Below, in pieces: positions 33,367 to 41,464 of a DNA stretch of 64,000 bases (position 1 is the stretch's first letter; each line of letters opens with the position of its first letter). Source of the stretch: an uncultured Lachnoclostridium sp. Lineage in GTDB: Bacteria > Bacillota > Clostridia > Lachnospirales > Lachnospiraceae. Position numbers and translations under genes: made by a program. Below the pieces are notes generated by a model. It saw only the letters and a list, made by a program, of their open reading frames with translations, had not been told where the DNA came from and did not search any database. The stretch covers positions 1 to 64,000 of the forward strand of contig CAOJBY010000018.1 in assembly GCA_948330435.1 (NCBI GenBank), written 5' to 3'.

Positions 33367-35019
33367 ATGAAAAATCAGGAACAGCTTTTACATACGCCGG
33401 AAGGCGTTCGGGATATTTACGGAAGCGAATTTATACAGAAATTTGAACTTCAGCAGCAGCTTTATCATCTGCTGGCAGCAGAAGGGTATCAGGGAATTGA
33501 GACCCCTACCTTTGAATTCTTTGATGTGTTTTCCAGGGAAGTAGGAACGGTCCCTTCCAGAGAACTGTATAAGTTCTTCGATCGGGAGGGCAACACACTG
33601 GTGCTGCGTCCCGATATTACCCCCTCTATTGCCAGGGCCGTGTCAAAATATTTTCATGATGAGACACCAATCCGTCTTTGTTATATGGGAAATACCTTTA
33701 TCAATTACGATAAATACTTAGGGCGTTTAAAAGAGAGTACCCAGCTTGGTGCCGAACTTATGGGAGACGGAAGCATAGAGGCGGATGTGGAACTGCTTTC
33801 TCTGTTAATAAAAGCTCTGAAAGAAGCGGGACTAAAAGAATTTCAGGTAAGTATCGGACAGGTTATGTTTTTTAAAAGTCTTTTAAAGGATGCCGGGATT
33901 GACAGTGAGACTGAAAAGCGTCTGAGACAACTGATTTCTGACAAAAATCGATTTGGTACGGAAGAATTACTTTCCGATTGTGAATTGCCCAATGAACTTC
34001 GTCAAATCTTTTTGGAAATGACGGCCCTTTCCGGAGGGATAGAGGTACTTGCAAGGGCAAGAGAACTGACTTCTAATGAAGATGCCCTGTTGGCACTTAA
34101 GCATCTGGAGAAGATTTATGAAGGACTTAAGGAACTTTCCCGTGAAGCTTATATAAGTTTTGATCTGGGAATGCTAAGTAAATATAATTATTATACAGGA
34201 ATTATTTTCCGGGCTTATTCCTATGGCTATGGGGAACCTGTTGTAAAAGGGGGCCGGTACGACACCCTGTTGTCTCATTTTGGTCGTCAGCTTCCAGCTG
34301 TAGGTTTTGCCATTGTAATTGATCAGCTTATGAGAGCTGTAAGCAGAAGTGAGAGAGTACAAAAAGATATTGTAGATAGGAAAGAGCGTTATCTGACGAT
34401 TGCCCTTACAAAGGGGAGGCTTGCAAAGAAAACGCTGGAACTTTTGGAGCAGACAGGAATTACCTGTGAGGAGATGAAGGATCCGAACAGCCGTAAATTA
34501 ATTTTTGTCAATGAAGAAAAACGATTAAAGTTTTTCCTTGCCAAAGGTCCTGATGTGCCTACATATGTGGAATATGGTGCCGCAGATATCGGCGTGGTAG
34601 GTAAGGATACACTGGTGGAAGAGGGACGGAAGATGTATGAGGTCCTGGATCTTGGCTTTGGAAAGTGCCGCATGTGTGTCTGTGGTCCAAAAGAGGCAAG
34701 AGAGATGCTCTACCACCAGGAACAGATTCGAGTGGCTACCAAATATCCGGATATTGCAAAGGACTATTTTTATAACCGAAAGCATCAGACTGTGGAGATC
34801 ATTAAGCTGAATGGCTCGATTGAGTTGGCCCCCCTGGTAGGTCTTGCGGAAGTGATTGTTGATATTGTGGAGACAGGCTCCACCTTGCGGGAAAATGGTC
34901 TGGAAGTTTTGGAAGAGATTATGCCCCTTTCCGCCCGTATGGTGGTGAACCAGGTAAGCATGAAGATGGAACACGAACGGATTACCGGACTGATTCGGGA
35001 ACTGAAAGATGTGCTTTAA
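33367..35019 (+). CDS. hisZG: HisZ-HisG fusion: ATP phosphoribosyltransferase regulatory plus catalytic subunits
   Basis: A single 550-residue protein. Residues 1 to about 325 are HisZ, a class II HisRS-like domain without tRNA-binding parts: LLHTPEGVRDIYGSEF, YKFFDREGNTLVLRPDITPSIARAVS, GMLSKYNYYTGIIFRAYSYGYGEPVVKGGRYD. After a short linker, residues about 341-550 are a short-form HisG: LTIALTKGRLAKKTLELLEQ, LVGLAEVIVDIVETGSTLRENGLEVLE. It makes phosphoribosyl-ATP, the first and feedback-controlled step of histidine synthesis. Usually these are two genes forming a hetero-octamer. No stop or frameshift separates them. ATG 33367 has AAAGGA eight bases upstream. The upstream open frame to 33325 is not needed. 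Confidence 0.93.
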   Translation: MKNQEQLLHTPEGVRDIYGSEFIQKFELQQQLYHLLAAEGYQGIETPTFEFFDVFSREVGTVPSRELYKFFDREGNTLVLRPDITPSIARAVSKYFHDETPIRLCYMGNTFINYDKYLGRLKESTQLGAELMGDGSIEADVELLSLLIKALKEAGLKEFQVSIGQVMFFKSLLKDAGIDSETEKRLRQLISDKNRFGTEELLSDCELPNELRQIFLEMTALSGGIEVLARARELTSNEDALLALKHLEKIYEGLKELSREAYISFDLGMLSKYNYYTGIIFRAYSYGYGEPVVKGGRYDTLLSHFGRQLPAVGFAIVIDQLMRAVSRSERVQKDIVDRKERYLTIALTKGRLAKKTLELLEQTGITCEEMKDPNSRKLIFVNEEKRLKFFLAKGPDVPTYVEYGAADIGVVGKDTLVEEGRKMYEVLDLGFGKCRMCVCGPKEAREMLYHQEQIRVATKYPDIAKDYFYNRKHQTVEIIKLNGSIELAPLVGLAEVIVDIVETGSTLRENGLEVLEEIMPLSARMVVNQVSMKMEHERITGLIRELKDVL

Positions 35020-35037
35020 TATTAACAAGGAGTTTTT

Positions 35038-36087
35038 ATGCCACAGAAAAGACTGGATTATCTGGATATGGCAAAGGGCGTAGGGATTTTTCTGGTTATT
35101 CTTGGCCATATTCAATATCTTGAAGAGAGCACCATGCGGTTTATCTATTCTTTTCATATGCCCCTTTTTTTTATGATTGGCGGTATTTTGGCACATGAAA
35201 GAGAAGATATTAAGCTTTTGCCATGGAAGAGTATAAAAAAAAGAGCACGGGGAACACTCATCCCTTATGCTTCCTTTTCCATCATTCTGCTTACTATGCG
35301 TGTGTTTGAGTATTTTATACAGCCGGAGCGTATTACAGGAAGAGAGTTTTTAAGGCAGATCATGGACAGTGTAACCGGATATGGTCTTCATACCCTTTGG
35401 TTTTTACCGGTTTATTTTGGAGCAGGCAGCTTATTTGTTTTGATTTGCCATCACTTTCAGAATAAGCCTTACTGTGAATGTAAAATCACTGGTGTTATTT
35501 TGATTTTCACAATCCTTGCTTTTGGATTGATCTACAGCTTTCGTCTGGATCAGTATCCGGTAACGGAAAGCAGCCTGTTATGGCATACAGGTATGAATGT
35601 TTTGGTTGTGTTTCTGCGTATCCTGATTGTGCTTCCGTTCTTTTGGATCGGCCGGTATTATGGAAAAGCCGGAGCCTTTCTCAAAAAAAAAGGCTGGCTT
35701 TTGGGAATTGGTGTCTTTCTTTTTGCTCTGGGGGCCATATTGTCCCAGTATGTTTCCATTCTGGATCTTCATTATTTGTATATTTATCCCGTCCATTATG
35801 TGGCGGCGGCCGCTTCCTGTATCGGACTTCTGGATGTTTTGCAGGTGATTCCAGTGAGCTGTGTGCTTTCCTTTTTGGGCCGTAATTCTCTTGTGATTAT
35901 GTGCACCCATGGTCCTTTATATGTACTATATTATGTATCCCTGGGAATGTTCTTTGTTCGAAAGTATATACCGATGTCGGATCCGATCCTTTGCATAGCT
36001 ATCGCCCTTATGGTTTGTATTGTGGAAGTTCCGATTATCTGGTTCTTTAACCGCTATTTAAACTATTTACTTGGGAGGAGAATATGA
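35038..36087 (+). CDS. Membrane acyltransferase (acyltransferase 3 family)
   Basis: 349 residues with about ten membrane spans. The opening RLDYLDMAKGVGIFLVILGHI and FSFHMPLFFMIGGILAH (residues about 5-55) are the hallmark of acyltransferase 3, whose conserved His is in LGHI. Such enzymes O-acetylate or succinylate sugars of peptidoglycan, teichoic acid or exopolysaccharide. It has no known place in histidine synthesis, yet it lies between hisZG and hisD, overlaps hisD by four bases (ATGA) and has its own AAGGAG RBS. Confidence 0.85.
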   Translation: MPQKRLDYLDMAKGVGIFLVILGHIQYLEESTMRFIYSFHMPLFFMIGGILAHEREDIKLLPWKSIKKRARGTLIPYASFSIILLTMRVFEYFIQPERITGREFLRQIMDSVTGYGLHTLWFLPVYFGAGSLFVLICHHFQNKPYCECKITGVILIFTILAFGLIYSFRLDQYPVTESSLLWHTGMNVLVVFLRILIVLPFFWIGRYYGKAGAFLKKKGWLLGIGVFLFALGAILSQYVSILDLHYLYIYPVHYVAAAASCIGLLDVLQVIPVSCVLSFLGRNSLVIMCTHGPLYVLYYVSLGMFFVRKYIPMSDPILCIAIALMVCIVEVPIIWFFNRYLNYLLGRRI

Positions 36088-37385
36088 GAATTATAGACTT
36101 AGATGCGTCCAGTCGTAAAAATCTGATGGATGAATTGTTAAAACGAAGCCCTAATCACTATGGGACTTATGGAGAAAAAGTACATGCTATTTTAGAAGAG
36201 GTAAAGGAGAAAGGTGATGAGGCACTTTTTTCTTTTACAGAGCGATTTGACGGTGCAAGACTCACCAGGGACAGTATACAGGTTACCGGAGAAGAACTTG
36301 AGGAAGCTTACAAACTGGTGGATCCGGATCTTCTTAAGGTAATCCGTAAGGCTCTTGTCAATATTAAAAGCTTTCATGAAAAGCAAAAGCGGAACAGTTG
36401 GTTCGACAGTCAGCCGGATGGGACCCTCCTTGGCCAGAAAATTACACCTCTTCAGTCGGTGGGGGTGTATGTTCCGGGAGGAAAGGCAGTGTATCCCTCC
36501 TCCGTATTGATGAATATTGTCCCGGCAAAGGTGGCCGGTGTGGAGCGAATCATTATGACTACACCTCCTGGAAAGGATGGAAGAATCAGTGTAAATACTC
36601 TGGTAGCCGCTCATGAGGCCGGTGCGGACGAGATCTACAAGGTAGGGGGAGCACAGGCTATTGGTGCTTTGGCTTACGGTACTACAAGTGTTCCTAAGGT
36701 AGATAAGATTGTAGGACCCGGCAATATCTATGTGGCTCTGGCAAAAAAGGCAGTTTACGGCTTTGTGAGCATTGATTCCATTGCAGGTCCCAGTGAGATT
36801 CTCGTGCTGGCGGATGAGACGGCCAATCCAAGGTTTGTGGCTGCGGATCTTCTGTCCCAGGCAGAGCATGATGAGATGGCCTCTGCTATTTTAGTAACCA
36901 CAAGCAGAGGGCTTGCTAAGCAGGTGTCGAAAGAAGTAGATGGTTTTCTATCAAGGCTTTCCAGAAAGGATATTCTTTCAAAATCTTTGGAAAACTATGG
37001 GTGGATCCTGGTGGCTGATACCATGAAGGAAGCTATAGAGACCGCAAATACCATTGCCTCTGAGCACCTGGAGATTGTGACAAAGGATCCTTTCCAGGTA
37101 ATGACAAAGATTCGCAATGCAGGTGCCATTTTTATCGGGGAATATGCAAGCGAACCTCTTGGAGATTACTTTGCAGGACCAAATCATGTACTGCCTACCA
37201 ATGGAACGGCCAGATTTTTCTCACCCCTGGGAGTGGATGACTTTATCAAGAAATCCAGTCTGGTCTATTATTCCAGGGATGCTTTGAAAGAGGTGCAGGA
37301 AGACATTATTCGATTTGCCAGGGCGGAGGGTCTGACAGCTCATGCCAATTCCATTGCCGTGCGTTTTGAAGAGGAAAAGGAGTGA
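36084..37385 (+). CDS. hisD: Histidinol dehydrogenase
   Basis: 433 residues, normal HisD length. LQSVGVYVPGGKAVYPSSVLMN near residues 128-149, VGGAQAIGALAYGT, KIVGPGNIYVALAKK near 206-220, IAGPSEILVLAD, LLSQAEHDEMASAILVT (zinc and catalytic His) and the late GPNHVLPTNGTARF are all present. It oxidises L-histidinol to histidine with two NAD. GGAGGAG precedes the ATG, within the acyltransferase 3' end. Confidence 0.97.
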   Translation: MRIIDLDASSRKNLMDELLKRSPNHYGTYGEKVHAILEEVKEKGDEALFSFTERFDGARLTRDSIQVTGEELEEAYKLVDPDLLKVIRKALVNIKSFHEKQKRNSWFDSQPDGTLLGQKITPLQSVGVYVPGGKAVYPSSVLMNIVPAKVAGVERIIMTTPPGKDGRISVNTLVAAHEAGADEIYKVGGAQAIGALAYGTTSVPKVDKIVGPGNIYVALAKKAVYGFVSIDSIAGPSEILVLADETANPRFVAADLLSQAEHDEMASAILVTTSRGLAKQVSKEVDGFLSRLSRKDILSKSLENYGWILVADTMKEAIETANTIASEHLEIVTKDPFQVMTKIRNAGAIFIGEYASEPLGDYFAGPNHVLPTNGTARFFSPLGVDDFIKKSSLVYYSRDALKEVQEDIIRFARAEGLTAHANSIAVRFEEEKE

Positions 37386-37391
37386 GGTATT

Positions 37392-37979
37392 ATGAAACGA
37401 ACTGTAGCGGTTAAAAGAACTACAAAAGAAACAAATATTGATCTTTCCCTGAATCTGGATGGCTCAGGGATTGAAGATATTTCAACCGGAGTCGGCTTTT
37501 TTGATCATATGCTTAAGGGTTTTGCCCGTCATGGGCTATTTGATCTTACCTGCCATGTATCAGGAGATTTGGAAGTGGACTGTCACCATACCATTGAGGA
37601 CACGGGAATTGTACTGGGACAGGCAATACGGGAGACTGTAGGAGATAAGAAAGGAATGGTACGCTTTGGAAGCTGCATTCTTCCTATGGATGACGCACTG
37701 GTCCTTTGCTCCTTGGATCTTTCCGGACGTCCTTACTATGTGTCGGATGCCATCTTTTCTACAGAGCGTGTGGGGGACATGGATACCCAGATGGTAAGGG
37801 AATTCTTCTATGCTGTTTCCTATAGCAGCGGAATGAATCTGCACTTTAAGATGCTTTCCGGAGAAAACAGCCATCATATGATTGAGGGAATGTTTAAGGC
37901 TTTTGCCAAAGCCCTTAATATGGCGGTCACCTTAGATCCAAGAATTGTAGACGTTTTATCAACGAAAGGAAGTTTGTAA
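37392..37979 (+). CDS. hisB: Imidazoleglycerol-phosphate dehydratase
   Basis: 195 residues, a monofunctional HisB without phosphatase. Manganese-binding motifs FFDHMLKGFARHG near residues 37-49, DCHHTIEDTGIVLGQA near 63-78 and SGENSHHMIEGMFKAFAKAL near 159-178 are intact. It dehydrates IGP to imidazole-acetol phosphate. It has an AAAGGAG RBS and lies one base before the next gene. Confidence 0.97.
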   Translation: MKRTVAVKRTTKETNIDLSLNLDGSGIEDISTGVGFFDHMLKGFARHGLFDLTCHVSGDLEVDCHHTIEDTGIVLGQAIRETVGDKKGMVRFGSCILPMDDALVLCSLDLSGRPYYVSDAIFSTERVGDMDTQMVREFFYAVSYSSGMNLHFKMLSGENSHHMIEGMFKAFAKALNMAVTLDPRIVDVLSTKGSL

Positions 37980-37980
37980 T

Positions 37981-39069
37981 ATGAGCGAAAAGAATTGTGG
38001 AATCATTCGTTTGGTTGGGGGGAGGATGGAGGAGTCGCCCGATCCGGTAGCCCTTGCAAGATACTATAGCGACAACGGCGGGGATGAAATCCTTGTTTTT
38101 GACTGTTCTATGACAGAAGAGGAGCATGAGGCTTCTATTGGAGTATTAAAGGAGATCTGTCGTGTTTGTGAGGTCCCGGTAAAAGCGGGCGGACATATTG
38201 AGCGGACAGAGGATGTAAAGAAATTCCTTTATGCGGGCTGTGCCAAGGTTATTTTAAATTATGCCAAGCAGAGCAACATTGATCTGACTGAGGAAGTATC
38301 TAAACGTTTCGGAAAGGAAAAGATTGCCGCAACTGTGGACAGTTCCGATGTGGTCAGTGCTCCGGCGGCTCTGGCAGAGGAATATGTAAGCGAATTAATT
38401 TCTATGGATGAACTTAAGCCTTTCAGGGAAAAAATGCGTCCTTTAAGCTGCAATATGGATTGGGCAGAGTTTAAGCTTGGGCCGGATGGTCTGGTACCTG
38501 TAGTAGTTCAGGATTATCGAACCGATGAAGTTTTAATGGTTGCTTATATGAATGAGGAGGCTTTTTGCAAAACCATTGAAACCGGGAAAATGACCTATTT
38601 TAGCCGAAGCCGTCAGAGTCTTTGGCTTAAAGGTGAGACCAGTGGTCATTTCCAGTATGTGAAAGAACTGCGTGTAGACTGTGATTGTGACACAATTTTG
38701 GCAAAGGTATCTCAGACAGGAGCAGCCTGCCATACAGGGAACCGTTCCTGCTTCTTCCATGAGATTGCCCGGACGGAATATCAGAATACCAATCCCCTAA
38801 AAGTATTTGAAGAGGTTTATGGTGTGATTTCCGATCGAAAAGTACATCCAAAGGAGGGATCCTATACCAATTATCTCTTTGACAAGGGCATTGATAAGAT
38901 TCTGAAAAAGATTGGAGAGGAATCGGCAGAACTGATTATTGCCGCTAAGAATCCTGACCCGGAGGAAATTAAGTATGAGATGTCAGATCTTCTCTATCAT
39001 GCCATGGTTCTTATGGTTGAACGTGGAGTTACCTGGGAGGAGATCACAAAAGAACTGGCGAATCGATAA
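37981..39069 (+). CDS. hisIE: HisIE with an extra HisA/HisF-like half-barrel at the N-terminus
   Basis: 362 residues in three parts. About 1-145 resembles the first half of a HisF/HisA barrel: PDPVALARYYSDNGGDEILVFD, VPVKAGGHIERTEDVKKFLYAGCAKVILN, KIAATVDSSD. The usual first catalytic Asp (CLDV or IDLK type) is replaced by IIRLVGG. About 158-265 is HisI, with zinc ligands in RVDCDCDT and GAACHTGNRSC. About 270-362 is HisE, with IGEESAELIIAAKN and EMSDLLYHAMVL. HisI and HisE carry out steps 3 and 2 of histidine synthesis. The half barrel cannot be a complete isomerase or cyclase, so a structural, dimer-forming or channelling role is inferred. It has an AAAGGAAG RBS. Confidence 0.93.
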   Translation: MSEKNCGIIRLVGGRMEESPDPVALARYYSDNGGDEILVFDCSMTEEEHEASIGVLKEICRVCEVPVKAGGHIERTEDVKKFLYAGCAKVILNYAKQSNIDLTEEVSKRFGKEKIAATVDSSDVVSAPAALAEEYVSELISMDELKPFREKMRPLSCNMDWAEFKLGPDGLVPVVVQDYRTDEVLMVAYMNEEAFCKTIETGKMTYFSRSRQSLWLKGETSGHFQYVKELRVDCDCDTILAKVSQTGAACHTGNRSCFFHEIARTEYQNTNPLKVFEEVYGVISDRKVHPKEGSYTNYLFDKGIDKILKKIGEESAELIIAAKNPDPEEIKYEMSDLLYHAMVLMVERGVTWEEITKELANR

Positions 39070-39091
39070 CATCCTTATTGTATGTTCATAG

Positions 39092-39146
39092 GTTTCCCCT
39101 TTTCATCATAATATTTTAGTAAGTGATATTATGAGAAAAGGGGAAC
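39092..39146 (+). promoter_or_regulatory. Long inverted repeat that masks the RBS of the next small gene
   Basis: The arms are 39092-39114 and 39126-39146. They pair almost perfectly for about 21 bp (for example GTTTCCCCTTTTC with GAAAAGGGGAAC, and ATAATAT with ATATTAT) with an 11-base loop. The right arm contains the AAAAGGGGAA RBS for ATG 39151. There is no T run after it, so it is not a clear terminator for hisIE. A CATAATA element in the left arm resembles a sigma-G -10 box, but only weakly. Confidence 0.55.
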
Positions 39147-39150
39147 TATC

Positions 39151-39456
39151 ATGGCTAAAACACAAAAAACAGGCGGTCAATATCGGCAGCTTCTGCTTGC
39201 ACAGCAGGGACAAAGAGCGGTGGAACCAGAAGAACCTATCGGATTTTTTCGCATCCGTTTCTATATTTGTCTTTGCCTTTTTTTATGTTATGTGATTTTG
39301 GATTATACAAAGGCTTCGGTTTACCAGGTAGACAGTGCCCGAATTTATGCGGAGGTTCAAAAGGATTTGACAGAAGATTTAGATTTGGAGGAGACCTTTG
39401 CAAGGGTTCTGGATAGCGTATGGGTGTCAGAGGAGAATCCGACAGCAAACCATTGA
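39151..39456 (+). CDS. Small single-span membrane protein, unknown
   Basis: 101 residues. The N-terminus is basic and Gln-rich (MAKTQKTGGQYRQLLLAQQGQRAV), one membrane span lies near residues 35-52 (IRFYICLCLFLCYVILDYT), and the acidic C-terminal part is about 45 residues. I do not recognise a family. Its RBS sits in a strong stem, so translation may be conditional. It stands between the his operon and two large membrane proteins. Confidence 0.6.
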   Translation: MAKTQKTGGQYRQLLLAQQGQRAVEPEEPIGFFRIRFYICLCLFLCYVILDYTKASVYQVDSARIYAEVQKDLTEDLDLEETFARVLDSVWVSEENPTANH

Positions 39457-39482
39457 CAACTATATGGAAAAACCTGTACAAT
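39453..39482 (+). promoter_or_regulatory. Sigma-A-like promoter for the membrane glycosyltransferase-like pair
   Basis: TTGACA at 39453-39458 and TACAAT at 39477-39482 are 18 bases apart, with 51 bases to ATG 39534. The -35 overlaps the stop of the small gene. Confidence 0.5.
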
Positions 39483-39533
39483 TGGATTTGTTGAAAAGCT
39501 TCTTAGAATTACAGGGAGTTGCAAAAGGATAGA

Positions 39534-41450
39534 ATGGTAAAAAATTTTATGAAAAATAAAAAGCTTCTTTTGGGAAGTATGTTTTGTATCTGGTTGCTGG
39601 TATGTATGGTGTTCACACCCGTTTATACAACAGTAACTCTGAACTTTGCAGAAGATCCAGGTGGAGAAGTGATTACAACTGTTTTTTCGGGTTTTGGAAA
39701 GCATGTTTCAGGGCATGATGCCAGATACCGGGTGGTTAATTACGGAGTTGCCCGTATTTCTTATCTGGATATTCAATATGGCAGCCATTGCTCCCTGAAA
39801 CGGATTGATCCTCTGGATCAGTATTACAACAGGGAAGAGCCCTTATCCCTTACGGGGCTTACCATATCCAAAAACGGAATTCGAGTGATAGAACTGACAG
39901 GAGAAGAGTTATCCTCCTATTTTTCCTTAAATGATGATATGAAGCTTCTTCATGGAGACAGCTTCACGTTTCAGGTAACAGGGCAGGATCCCCAGATGCT
40001 TCCCAATAACTCCTTTCAGGAGTTGTACCTGAAAACACCTTTTTCGGTCCGGCTTTTGGGTGGATTGATTTTTGGTATTGGTATTTGTTTTTTTGCTTTT
40101 CTTTTTTGGTGGTTTTTAAGAATAACGGCAAAGGGGACATTGTTTTTCCGTTGTACTACAGGCATTTTATTTGGCGGTGTTCTCTGTGCGGCTTTTTTGT
40201 GTATTTATACTGGATTTCGAAATCCATTCTATTTGAATCCGGATGAATATCATACCTTGTCTGCAATACGTTATTATTTTTCTCATTTTATGCCTCCAAG
40301 TATGTTGGATCCGGATATTATTGATACCTATGCCATCTATGGGACAACCCGTCACAGTGAGTGGTCACTTTTCTATTTCCTTACTGCAAAAATCGGGCAG
40401 TTTTTTACAGATGAAATTATACGAATGCGTCTTTTTACAACCATAACTTTCTGTACAATGATGGGGATTGTTCTGAAAAATATCAAAAAAAACAGTGCAC
40501 TTCTCTATGCTGTCCTTTTAACTCCTCAGGTATGGTATCTGTTTTCTTACTGCACCTCGGACTCTTTCGATTTTTTTATGAGTTTTCTATGTCTTTATGA
40601 ACTTATCAAAGAGGATAGTATGCTGAATCAGGTAATTGGAAAGCCTTTTTGCAAAAAGCATATTTTGTATACAATTCTTTTAGGGCTTCTGTTTGTACAG
40701 ATTTTGTGGGGAAAGCAGTCCTTTTATCCTGTTCTGATCTTTGTTTTTTTAATTTTGCTCATTCGTCTTTTTTATACGGATCGGGCAATGCGAAAATCAC
40801 TGTTTTATAAATATATGGCAATCGCAGGTATGACCTTGTTTATCTTTTGTCTGCGGTATATGATTACAGATTACCCCTATTACGGTTTTGGAAAATATAC
40901 CGTTTACATGGACATGCTGGAAAAGACAGCTCTTTATGAATACAGATTCTCTACCCCGCCTATGGAACGGGCATACTCTATGAGTTTTATGGAAAAAGGC
41001 GTGTCATTAGGGGAATTTCTGACAAAATTTGAGTTTAATAAGAATCTCTTTCGTACCTTTGCGGGCTTCTTTGGTTCCTATGCTTTTGGGGCCAGAGACT
41101 GGTATTATCTCCTTATGGGAGTGCTCTACCTGAGTTTTTTGGGATATGTCATATTCAAAGCTTTCGTTTCCCGAAACAAAAGAGTCGGGTGGGAGATTGG
41201 TGCAGCCTTATTAACCATGTTGATTCATTATATACTGATTGTATATAATGCCTGGGTGATTGACTTTCAGCCTCAGGGGAGATATCTGCTTCCAATCCTT
41301 ATTTATGCAGCATATCTGGCATACCGGGCAGACAAGAAAGGAGAGGATAAGTTTCTCAGGACGATTCTGTGCCTTACTTGTATTTTGTCCCTGTATAGCT
41401 TTTATACCATAGGTGTATACAATCTGGTTCCCATGCACGGGATTCAGTAG
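39534..41450 (+). CDS. Large polytopic membrane protein, DUF2142/GT-C-like
   Basis: About 638 residues. One span near residues 12-30 is followed by an outer domain of about 150 residues, then ten or more membrane spans. The NPDEYHTLSAI loop near 239-249 and DFQPQGRYLLPILIY near 590-604 match DUF2142 proteins, which have a GT-C glycosyltransferase-like layout with an acidic first outer loop. It may transfer a lipid-linked sugar to a cell-surface polymer. ATG 39534 follows AAAAGG. A TTG at 39519 is too close to its GGGAG. It probably forms an operon with the next gene, 14 bases away. Confidence 0.78.
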   Translation: MVKNFMKNKKLLLGSMFCIWLLVCMVFTPVYTTVTLNFAEDPGGEVITTVFSGFGKHVSGHDARYRVVNYGVARISYLDIQYGSHCSLKRIDPLDQYYNREEPLSLTGLTISKNGIRVIELTGEELSSYFSLNDDMKLLHGDSFTFQVTGQDPQMLPNNSFQELYLKTPFSVRLLGGLIFGIGICFFAFLFWWFLRITAKGTLFFRCTTGILFGGVLCAAFLCIYTGFRNPFYLNPDEYHTLSAIRYYFSHFMPPSMLDPDIIDTYAIYGTTRHSEWSLFYFLTAKIGQFFTDEIIRMRLFTTITFCTMMGIVLKNIKKNSALLYAVLLTPQVWYLFSYCTSDSFDFFMSFLCLYELIKEDSMLNQVIGKPFCKKHILYTILLGLLFVQILWGKQSFYPVLIFVFLILLIRLFYTDRAMRKSLFYKYMAIAGMTLFIFCLRYMITDYPYYGFGKYTVYMDMLEKTALYEYRFSTPPMERAYSMSFMEKGVSLGEFLTKFEFNKNLFRTFAGFFGSYAFGARDWYYLLMGVLYLSFLGYVIFKAFVSRNKRVGWEIGAALLTMLIHYILIVYNAWVIDFQPQGRYLLPILIYAAYLAYRADKKGEDKFLRTILCLTCILSLYSFYTIGVYNLVPMHGIQ

Positions 41451-41464
41451 AAAGGGTAGGACAA

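Noticed and set aside
37981..38420. N-terminal part of HisIE as a complete HisA or HisF
   Set aside because: Only about 145 residues, half a barrel, are present, and the first catalytic Asp is missing.
39083..39113. Sigma-G promoter before the 101-residue membrane protein
   Set aside because: CATAATA fits a -10, but the -35 is poor and the bases are already used by the inverted repeat.
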